From Thalassiosira profunda (Eukaryota; Bacillariophyta; Thalassiosirophyceae; Thalassiosirales; Thalassiosiraceae), in the NCBI GenBank assembly GCA_036939355.1, contig JALLAP010002520.1, positions 1-16,353 on the forward strand: DNA of 16,353 nt. Reading direction: 5' to 3'. Position 1 is the first letter of the stretch, and each line of letters opens with the position of its first letter. A program made the position numbers and the translations under genes. Below are positions 1 through 8,173 of the stretch, in pieces. The notes below the pieces were generated by a model that saw only the letters and a list, made by a program, of their open reading frames with translations, was not told the origin of the DNA and made no database searches.

Positions 1-2
1 AT

Positions 3-164
3 GCGGTGTGGAGGGCCGCAAATGCGATATTGGACGTGAGAATGGAGAGGATGAAAATGGAGATACAACACCTTCTCAATTCCGGAGACACGAAGGAGTC
101 GCTGTATCACGTCGATTGGGACCAGCTCGAGCAAATTGGCGTCACTTGGACGGCACTGCATTGA
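3..164 (+). CDS. 3' end of an unidentified protein gene, cut by the window edge
   Basis: The frame is open from base 3 to a TGA at 162-164 and encodes 53 residues. The peptide reads like real coding sequence, with a mixed amphipathic composition (for example ILDVRMERMKMEIQHLLNSG) and an ending in WTALH. I do not recognise the family. It is most simply the last exon, or part of it, of a gene that begins left of the window. An internal ATG at 51 could make it a very short separate ORF, but the open frame continues upstream of that codon. The cyclotransferase gene starts about 205 bp downstream on the same strand, and I see nothing else in that spacer. Confidence 0.4.
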   Translation, partial: AVWRAANAILDVRMERMKMEIQHLLNSGDTKESLYHVDWDQLEQIGVTWTALH

Positions 165-369
165 TGACAATGCAAAAGTGACGTAGTAAAACGAGTCAAC
201 CAACCTACCATCGGAGCTCTGGATGCCGAGCTGTTGCCTGTCTTCCCACAGCGCTGGTCCGCACTCAGAGGTCAGAGGAGGGATCAGTTCGTACGTACTT
301 TGGGGTAATGTACCTGGGTATTGTAGAGCTAGCCTGCAACCTAGCAGGAGCACCCAGAGGAGGGCGAAG

Positions 370-1389
370 ATGAAGAGGCCGCTGCACCTTCTCGCAGCCG
401 CGCCGGCCGTCCGGGCGCTGGCCGCCGCCGGCGCCGAGACGCCGGGCGTCTTGCGCACCAGCCGCGATTATCAACTTTTGCAGGAGGTGCCTCACGATAC
501 CTCGTCCTTCACGTGAGTGGCGTTGCACCGTCGTTGCAAAATTGCAGTGGCGATCCAACTGACTTTGCTCCACCGCAGGCAGGGCCTGACGTACTTTGAT
601 GGCCACCTCTACGAGGGCACGGGGATGGAACACCAGTCCGTCCTGATGCGGCACGATCCCGCAAAGCAAATGCAAACGCTCGACACCGTGCCTCTCGAGC
701 CGGCGCACATGTTCGGCGAGGGCATCTCCCACTATTACGTCTGGAGACATGGGCAAAAGGAGCACCGCATCATTCAATTGACGTGGAAGGACAAAGTCGG
801 CAAGATCTATTCACTGCCAGGAATGGAACCGCTGCGCGAGTTTGCCTTCGACACCGTGACGGGGGAGGGGTGGGGTATCACCTTCGTCCCCCACCGCTCC
901 GAATTCTACGTGAGCGACGGCTCCGAGCACTTGTTGGTGTGGGACGCCGAGACGCTGCGGGAGAAACGGCGGATCGTCGTGACCTTCGAACGAGATCCGG
1001 GGAATGTCCAAAATGTGAAGTACGTGAACGAGCTGGAGTTTGTCGATTTCAACGCGGCCTCGATGGGCGGCGACGAGGCGCCCTGCAACGGAGAGGGGGA
1101 ATGCGCCGACGCTCCCTTCGCGCCTACGATGCAAATACTGGCGAACGTGTGGTACCAGGACGCGATCATTGGCATCGACCCGGAATCGGGGCGGGTCACG
1201 CGCGTGTACGATTTGACCGACATTTATCCGCGAGAGCAACGGCAGGCGGAGGGCGCCGATTGCCTCAATGGCATTTCCGTGACGGGAGCGGCGACGGGAG
1301 AGGGAGAAGGGCTGGAGGTGTGGGTGACGGGCAAGTTGTGGCCGAAGATGTATCGAATACGATTGAGGGGCAGCGATGATCTGGTATAG
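370..1389 (+). CDS. Glutaminyl-peptide cyclotransferase, plant/bacterial beta-propeller type
   Basis: Two exons, 370-512 and 579-1389, give 317 aa. The 66-bp intron has a GTGAGT donor and CAG acceptor and splits the Thr codon of the FTQGL motif (residues 47-51). The family converts N-terminal glutamine of peptides to pyroglutamate in secretory compartments and is a five-bladed beta-propeller unrelated to animal QPCT. Family landmarks run in order: FTQGL, FGEG (93-96), GWG (145-147), NELEF (198-202), NVW (237-239), LNGI (277-280) and VTGKLWPKMY (297-306) near the C-terminus. An acidic Cys/Gly insert (about 208-230) lies between two blades. The start at 370 gives a basic, Ala/Leu-rich leader that could be a signal peptide. 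An in-frame ATG at 223 would add 49 unlike residues. The stop lies 102 bp from that of the convergent PDZ gene. Confidence 0.88.
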
Positions 1390-1491
1390 ATACTAACAAA
1401 GGACCTGCTTCTTCACGTGCACTTTTATAGAACGTTGCTTCACCTCTTTTCCCATAGCATTCCTTTCGCTTGCGTGCAGCTCCTTCTGCGC

Positions 1492-2764
1492 TCACAGCGA
1501 CATCATCTTCCGGAGAAACGTAATGCTGGCGCATTCTCCGGCCATGCCCTCTATCGCATCAGAAACAGCTACCGCATCCATACCGGTAACGTCTTGTTGA
1601 TTTAGTCGAATGATGACATCACCCAGTTGCAAGCCAGCGTTGCGCAGACTCTCGTTGGGAGCGCGCACCACAATGCACCCAAGATGATGATTGTCCAGGA
1701 ACGAAAGGCCAAGGTTGGACGAAAGCTCAGGGACGACCCTCTCAATGTACTGCCATTCCACGGCTGAAAAGTTTGTCGCGTCCTTGGGCGAATCCTCCTC
1801 GTTGGTGGTATTCAGAAACGATTCCTCGTTTGAGGTGTTTACGAGTTCAGGGACAGCGGCAGCCTTCTGCTGCTCTTTGGTCGAGCCCACGGGCTTTCGC
1901 AGCTCCTGAGACGGAAATCTCGTCTGCAAACCAAGCCCCGGCCCACCAAAACGCACCGACTCCTCGTCCTCGTCGTCAGTATCCGCTCCAGCCGCACGCT
2001 CCAAGGCGCGTCGCCGCAGGAACTGCTGCCTCCTGCGGCGAAGCTGGGAGAGGCGTGCGTTTTTGACTGACTCGGTCGTCGACTCGCTCTCGCTGCCGTT
2101 GTCATAGGAGGACGTGCTGTATGCGTCCGAACTGACAGAGATGCTGTCGCTCAAGGAGCCATCTGCGGAAATCAAGCAGAGGCATAATGAGAGAGATCAA
2201 AACGTCTGGCAAGAGAAGCCACGGTCTCTACTCACTGTGTGGCTTCGCCTCTGAAACTTTTTTCTTTCTGCGTGCCTTCCGTCTCCGGGGACGGCGCTTC
2301 TTGGCGCTACTCGAAAAGTCATCCTCGCCGCGGCACATCCCAAGGCAAGGATTGCACCCCTCGGGAACCTCGTCGGCTACTTTCTGTAGGCTGGCCGCGC
2401 AACGCCCGGCCTCGTCCAGGATCAACTTCGTCGCCTTCTTGCGTGCACGTCCAATGCGGCTCAGATCGGCAATGTCGTTGCCATCGTCGCTGTCCTCGGC
2501 GTCCGAGGGAAAAATAGTGTCGATTGCCCGGTCGGCAAGCTTGAGGCCGAGTTCTTGGAGCTCGAAGGCGTTGTTCACGATCTTGTCGCGTAAGGAGAGT
2601 CTCATCACGCCTGCCTTACGACCCCCAGAGAAACTAATTTCGCTGTCGCTGTCCCATGGACTCCCAACGATTCGCCGACTGCCGTGGGCGCGCCTCCGCC
2701 TTGGAAAAGCGGCTGCCTTCCTCGGCATCGCTCTCGCTTTTGCCGACTTCCAAGCGCCGTTCAT
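1492..2764 (-). CDS. PDZ-domain protein with a basic/acidic disordered N-terminal half
   Basis: Two minus-strand exons, 2764-2236 and 2162-1492, join over a 73-bp intron (GTGAGT donor, CAG acceptor) to give 399 aa. Both flanking frames match through a split Asn codon. The PDZ domain is at about 319-395: the carboxylate-binding loop reads LGLSF (327-331), followed by the usual LQLGDVIIRLNQQDVTGM segment and the final helix and strand. The front part is low-complexity and charged, with a dense basic cluster KKRRPRRRKARRKKK (155-169, nuclear-localisation-like), Ser/Asp/Glu stretches and an Arg-rich segment just after the splice. PDZ domains bind C-terminal peptides; the partner is unknown. The ATG at 2764 is the first in frame, because the frame further upstream lacks an ATG. 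Its start is 159 bp downstream of the ankyrin gene's stop on the same strand. Confidence 0.75.
2163..2235 (-). other. Intron of the PDZ gene
   Basis: A 73-bp GT-AG intron (GTGAGT ... TTTCCGCAG, minus strand). Without splicing the upstream frame stops at the TAG inside the donor sequence. With splicing the frame continues into the PDZ exon. Confidence 0.75.
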
Positions 2765-2923
2765 GGCGAGGCTGGAGGCGCGTGGAGTGGTGCAGGCGTG
2801 GAGAAAAGTCAACAGACGGGCGATCGCACCACTGAGTCTTGGATGCGACTGCAGTTCCTAAGTAGCCTCATCAGTCATGAAGGACAAAGTACCATAACAA
2901 ACTGCCACTCACTCAATCAACAT

Positions 2924-5060
2924 CTATGTTGCAAAAGCCACGACATTGGGGGCTGCCAACAGCAGTTGATGCACCGTTTCCAGATGCGCAGTGTCCTCGG
3001 TCCCCAGTTCAGTCGATGCTGTTGCAGCAATCATGAACGGCAGCAGTCCAGTCTTTGGATCTTTGGCGTCGAGAGCACGCGGAAAGACGTCGACCAAGGT
3101 CTCCACCAAGCTTTTGCCTTGGTTGTTCTCGCTGGTTGCATTGGCGCCGCTCCATTGAAACCCTGCTTCTAATACCACATGCAGAGGCAGTCTCCCTTCA
3201 TCGTTTGGCGTAGCGGCCATCTCTGGTCGGCCAATTGTCTGTGAATTGAGCAGCAGCCGTATTGTTTCGTGAGCCAGTGAGATGCCTTGATCGTCTTCGC
3301 GTGAGTTTGAATCGTTCGATGAGCACGACGCCGACATTTGCTGTTCTTGTTGCTCGGCCTGCACCGGCTGGGCGGATCTGCCCGGGCTATCCAGGAGGCC
3401 GCAACTCTCTCCGAGCAGCAATGATTGCACAAATACACCAGTTGCATCTTCTTGGTTGCTCGTCACTTCGTTCCTTGTTCCTTTCGTAGATGGCGTTGGT
3501 CTAGTTTCAGCCGGTTCTTTAGTAGGAGTTACCTTGGCGATGGATCGCGAATGCACCGAAGCAAGCCGCTCACAGGCGACGAATAATGGAGTTCGGCCTG
3601 ACTCATCCCTCTCTAAGACTTGATCTTGATTCTTGGCCGCCACGTGAAATATGATTTCGGGCGGACACCCCAGAGCGATTGTTGCATGAAGGAATTGGAA
3701 GGGGCTCGCCGTCAAGATGTTGGTTGCTGTTGACTCGGAGAGCGTTGGCGTGAGAATTGTCTCCGTGAGGGAAGCTGCCTTTGCAAGCATCTCGACTTTG
3801 GCCAGTTGCTCTTCCCCGTCGCTATCCAATGGCTTCAAACCACGAATAGGATCGATTTGTCTTCGAGGGGACACAAACGACGACCGCAGTCTAGACTGCT
3901 GCAACGGTTCATTCGCATCGTCTTCGTCTAGGTCCAACGCAAAATTCCAGCCCACAAGCGAAGAAGATAATGACGAACGAAACGAGCTGCCACAGCCAGG
4001 GATTCGATTTCGAGCGCTGCCCACTCGACTGTTCCGTAAAAGGGATCGTCTGTCAGAGCTATTGTCGGCACTTACGGTGGTCTGGAACGGATCATCCCTT
4101 GCGATACTGCGCCGCAAGCTGGCATTTTGAGTTTCCTGGCTCACTGATGACACTGGATGTGTCCTATGAACACACGTTGCGCAGACCCGTTCGCAGGCAC
4201 GATCCAACGGGGACTTCTTCCTATCATCCTCGAGGAGTGCAGCCCTTGCCAGATCGGCAATCACATCCCGACCCTCAACACTGGCAGTTACTGCTATTCC
4301 AACCAGTAGCGACAAGACCGACCCAACGCTTCCCCACGACGCTGCTGAATGCAAGGGCGTCTCGCCCTCGCAATCTCTGCCCCAAACAGCGCCCGGGTAG
4401 GCACGCCAAATCACTGTGGTAGAATCGTAGGCGGACACTATGTTGGGGGTAATTTTGCATTGCACCGGGTAGATGTTGAGCGGGTGGTCCTGCTGATGGA
4501 CGAGTTTGCGGTCCAAAAAAGTGACGTCGAATACTGCAGATGTCGCAACGCAATGCAACGGTAGGAGCCCACTGGGAAAGTCAGTTCGCAGTGTCACATT
4601 GCGCTCCGGTGCTTCCATCTTTGCATGCGATACACGCTCTTCAGTATTAATCAGCCACTGCAACACAGTCCCGGATCGTCCCGCTGCGCATGCAGTGTGA
4701 AGGCACGTGCGGCCTTCTTCGNATCAGCCACTGCAACACAGTCCCGGATCGTCCCGCTGCGCATGCAGTGTGAAGGCACGTGCGGCCTTCTTCGTCACGA
4801 TGGCTGATGCACGACGGGTCGGCATCGACAAGCGCTTGCAAGACATCTATACGCTCGGTGCGAGGCGCGCTTCCGACGCATTTTCTGTCTTTAGCCTTCA
4901 ATGCAGACTGGAGCGGCGATTCGTTGCGGAAGTGCCGGTCCTTCGCCTCTTCCGGGTGTTTCCGAATGTGCTCAAGGATTTTTCCCCAGTCGACTGATCG
5001 GGTCAGCAGATTGTGCAGCCTTCCCCTGGCGCCCCCGGCATCACCTCCGCAGATGCTCAT
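2924..5060 (-). CDS. Ankyrin-repeat protein, frame broken by an assembly duplication at 4722
   Basis: As given, the frame is interrupted at the N at 4722. The upstream part (5060 to about 4723) and downstream part (to the TAG at 2924-2926) are in different frames. Removing one 72-bp copy plus the N restores one frame of 687 aa. The intact protein has ankyrin-like units: GRTCLHTACAAG (about 92-103), LLPLHC (141-146), GETPLHSAASWG (208-219), GRTPLFVACE (464-473), GRLPLHVVLEAG (598-609) and a final GLLPFMIAATA (647-657). The middle, about 260-450, is Ser-rich and probably disordered. The ending, with a GL(L/Y)PFM-type block, resembles ankyrin proteins numerous in diatoms and oomycetes (my recollection of the family). 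A protein-protein scaffold role is inferred; partners are unknown. Start: the ATG at 5058-5060 has a purine at -3. Confidence 0.75.
4650..4794. repeat. Exact 72-bp direct duplication around a single N (assembly artefact)
   Basis: Bases 4650-4721 and 4723-4794 are identical, separated only by N at 4722. Dropping one copy and the N (73 bp) joins the two halves of the ankyrin reading frame without a break. The same arrangement and the same 72-bp length recur at 8593-8737. This fits two contigs that overlap by a fixed length and were joined with a placeholder N instead of being merged. Confidence 0.93.
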
Positions 5061-5949
5061 TTTAGGCTGAAAACGACGCACAACAAAAAAGGTTTGAGAA
5101 GTCTATGAATGATGAATCACATGTAATCAGGGCCAAACGAAGAAGCATCAGGAGTATCAATTGGAATATACTTTCACCACACCCAACTAGGGCGTTCATA
5201 GTGTTTAAAGTATGTTCATCAGTTGCCTCGAATCCTTGCAATTACACAATCAACTCACCTTTCACATCACCGCAGAGTTTAATCTGCACAGCGGTAAGCA
5301 AGGAGAAAAAGAAGCATGAGAGAAAGGCACATATATATTGCGGTACAACGCAGGAAGCCATCGCCTCAAATAGGATCGACGCCCTCAGAGAATACAAACC
5401 GAATAGAAGTTATCAGCATCTGGTGCTATGAAAATTTCCCTCGTTTTATCGTCATAGGGCTGCAAAACAACGTCAATCTTTGCTTACCATCTTTGATGCA
5501 TGGCCTCTAATGGGGGCTGCAAATGGCAATTGGAACACGGGAGTACCCCCATGTTTTCCCGTGATTGGAATGGAATAGCACGCGTGAGAAAGAGAAACTG
5601 ATGTTTGATGCACATCACAGACGAGCGTTGATGCATCACTCATATAATACATGCAAGTTGTCTCGTCATGAAAAGGATACTCCGATAGAGCTAATAAGGT
5701 TGATAATCATTGTGAATGCAGAATTCTCGTGCCTCTAGGATCGGCGGACACGGGCGGGATCTTGAGCTTACCGACGATTTGCAGCGAGATCGAGGGACAT
5801 CAAATAATTTGTGCCCATCAACGACGGCTGGTATTTCGACGCCAAAAGATGTCGCGCGGTCATCGAGATCGATGGTCGCCAATCCCACAGGAGACGGTTG
5901 TCTCGGTCGGCTCGCCGGCAGCGTCGCTGTGGAGGGCGCGGGACAACGC

Positions 5950-6050
5950 GAGGTGGTGGTGGGTTCTGGGTTCTGGGGTGGTGGGTGGTGGGTGGGGGCG
6001 GGTGGGGCGGGGGTGGGCGGGTGGCTGGGCGGGGGCGCGCGCGCGGGTCT
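5950..6050 (+). other. G-rich tract with G-quadruplex potential
   Basis: On the plus strand, runs of three to five G recur almost without break for about 100 bp, with only short T, C or A spacers, and end in a GCGCGCGCG run. Many sets of four G-runs fit the simple quadruplex rule. The opposite strand is a long CCACCC-type tract ending close to a CAG (about 5928-5930). A similar block lies at 14170-14310. Confidence 0.7.
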
Positions 6051-6114
6051 GACCCGTGGTCTGACCTTCGTCCACCGGCCAGGCCTTTTTCCCCACATAC
6101 TTGAACTTGCTCAA

Positions 6115-6260
6115 CCATCTTTTTTGGACGTGTGCGTGTTATTTATCCGGAATCTTGATGACCCTTGAAGTATTGTCGGACCATCTTTTTTGCTCGTGCG
6201 TGTTTTTACCGCCCCTACGCGACTCTTGCGTGTTATTTTTTAGGCCTTTGAAGTTCGCAT
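6115..6260 (+). repeat. Diverged repeat, about 66-bp period
   Basis: CCATCTTTTTTG begins at 6115 and again at 6181. Each copy is followed by a GCGTGTT-T-rich segment, and a third partial copy (CTTGCGTGTTATTTTTT) lies near 6224-6240. The copies are clearly related but diverged. No coding role is seen. Confidence 0.55.
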
Positions 6261-6611
6261 AGAGAATTTTTGTATGGTCACATCAACACGGACAAAGCTA
6301 GAGCGGATCACAACATACATAAGGCCAATAGTCGACATCTGTCGCGCCATCTGTCGCATCATCAAACACGTCAGAGCAGCTGCCGTTTGCTCACTCGCCA
6401 CGCAAGCGAAAACAGTTTGTTTGACTCAGCCGCCGCGACTATTTTGGGGTTGTCTTCAAGTTGCTGATCAATCAATCTCCACCCAAGGCCCCCCAAGCAG
6501 AAGCAGGTGTTGGTGAATGCACCGCGGCATACTTCCAATATCTCGAACACGGTCGACGCTCCCATAAAAGCGTTGCCCTGCGTGCTCGTCCTGCATAACG
6601 CCATTTGACCA

Positions 6612-7995
6612 ATGACGAAGCCCTCCGAATACAAGGTATCCCCTGCGCAAGCGGCCCGAAAGGCAAGTGATACGATCCCCAACAAAAACAAGCGAGGATC
6701 GACTGCCAACATGACCGCGTCCGAGAAGCGCTCGAAGCGCTCGTCGGAGATCATCACCCCAAACTCGGAAGAGGGCGAGCCGGCCGGAACGGCGGCCGCG
6801 CCACCGCCCAATGACGCCAAGATCCCGTTGCAAGCCCAGCCGACGGGGCTGGCCAGTTTGGTTGCAGCGGCCAATGGACGGGATCCTCTGCCGCCAGTGC
6901 AGGCCTCGGCACCGGCGGATGCTTCGCTGCTCCTGCGACAGCTGGCAACATCCCAGCCTCCTTCCCTGGCAGCATCGGGATTGCCGCAGGCGTCCCAGCC
7001 TCACGCGTCCGCTCTGCAAGCCCAGGCCCAGCTTCTGGCTCAGTTGCAGCAACTTCAACAATTGCAGCTCCTCGGAGCGCGTCTCCAGGGTCAAGCACAA
7101 GCCTCTCGACCGACACCGCCCCTCCCTGTTTCTGCAACGTTGGAGCAGCTCCTCGCGGCCCAAGCCCCCCCAGTCGCCCTCCCACGACCTCCCGCGGCCC
7201 CGGCCCCCTCGGCATTGGCCGCGGGAGTCGCGCAGCTGTTGCTGCAACAGCAGCAGGCTCCGCCGCCGGGTTGGCGCGCGCTCGCCGCGCCTCTGGGCCC
7301 GCCCCCAGCTGACAACGCCGTCCTTAGCGTCTTGGCCTCCCTGCTCCTGCGCCCGCCTCCGGCCGTCCGGGCCCCCGCGCCGATTCAATCGGGCCCGGCG
7401 GAGCTCCTGCTGCGACTCCTGGCGGCGGCTCCTGCGGCCGCGCCGTTGGCAGTGCCGGGTTCGGCAGCCGCCAGCGCGCCGCCCCGGGCGAAGACGGCCA
7501 AGGCCAAGTCCGGCGGGACCCCCGGCCCGTCGAAGGAGCGGCGGTGGATGGCGCGGTACGAGGAGCTGCGGGAGTTCCGGAAGGTAAGACTTGCAAATCG
7601 TTATCGTCTCGAGTGTCTTTGTGCGCAAAACTCATTGATCTTCCACTCTGCCTCGTTTTCTCTTTGCCTCGACGAAACAGAGGCACGGCCACTGCCGCGT
7701 CCCGCACGGCTTCGCAGAAAACAAGAAACTGAGCTGGTGGGTCATGAACCAGGTAAGAGGCACGCATGCTTAATTGTCGCTGCCTTGACTTGCGCCATAC
7801 TATGTTGTCTGACTTCTATTCGTATATCTGCACTTCACCTCTTTCCAGCGGGCGCAATACCAACTGCTGAGGCAGGACAAGCCGTCGTGGCTGTCCGAGG
7901 ACCGAGTCAAGTTGCTCAACGAGCTGGATTTCGATTGGATGCCCATCGTCGGGAAAGGGAAGGCCGCCGCGAAGAAGAAAAGCCACAAACCGTAG
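6612..7995 (+). CDS. Helicase-associated (HA) domain protein without a helicase
   Basis: Three exons, 6612-7583, 7681-7752 and 7849-7995, give 396 aa. Both introns (97 and 96 bp) start GTAAGA, end in AG and are phase 0. The C-terminal 85 residues match the HA domain: RRWMARYEELREFRK at the end of exon 1, then RHGHCRVPHGFAENKKLSWW in exon 2, then QRAQYQLL and a terminal LLNELDFDW (370-378). The tail is basic (KGKAAAKKKSHKP). The first 310 residues are low-complexity Ala/Leu/Pro/Gln, with a QLQQLQQLQLL segment and an early basic KRSKRSS cluster. HA domains are probable nucleic-acid-binding modules, often found without a helicase in diatoms (family knowledge). A nuclear DNA- or RNA-binding role is inferred. 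Without splicing, the frame runs into non-HA sequence. The gene converges on the secreted-protein gene, with 178 bp between stops. Confidence 0.8.
7584..7680 (+). other. Intron 1 of the HA-domain gene
   Basis: A 97-bp intron (GTAAGA ... AAACAG), phase 0. Splicing joins EFRK directly to RHGHC, recreating the conserved HA-domain core. Confidence 0.85.
7753..7848 (+). other. Intron 2 of the HA-domain gene
   Basis: A 96-bp intron (GTAAGA ... TTTCCAG), phase 0. Splicing joins WWVMNQ to RAQYQ, giving the expected W-x-x-x-QR motif of the family. Confidence 0.85.
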
Positions 7996-8173
7996 AGTTT
8001 ACTGGCGTAACAACATCTGTTCATTGTTATGGATTATCACTCATGCACTCTATGAATGAACATGTCTCTGGACAGTGGACAAGAAGGGTCAACGGCCTTC
8101 GTCTGTACACGCTCCTACCTACACAGAACATATTCTTCTCGGTTCCAAGTCGAGGTGGGTGGTGCCATCAGTT

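Larger units (their letters stand above)
5061..6611. other. 1.55-kb intergenic region between divergent genes
   Basis: No gene here can be supported with confidence. Bases 5061-5715 are AT-richer and hold three TTGATGCA copies (5493-5500, 5605-5612, 5628-5635) and an inverted repeat near 5536-5563. Bases 5716-5935 are more GC-rich, with protein-like stretches on the minus strand that carry no usable start. Bases 5950-6050 form a G-rich block on the plus strand. Bases 6115-6250 hold short diverged repeats. Bases 6270-6611 lead into the HA-domain gene and contain another protein-like minus-strand stretch. Promoters for both flanking genes should lie here, but no core element stands out. Confidence 0.5.

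Noticed and set aside
4650..4794. Genuine tandem duplication or a real frameshift in the ankyrin gene
   Set aside because: The N between exact copies and the identical 72-bp case elsewhere make an assembly overlap far more likely.
6468..7628. Long minus-strand frame opposite the HA-domain exon
   Set aside because: Arg/Gly/Leu-rich shadow of a GC-rich low-complexity exon, with no family motif.
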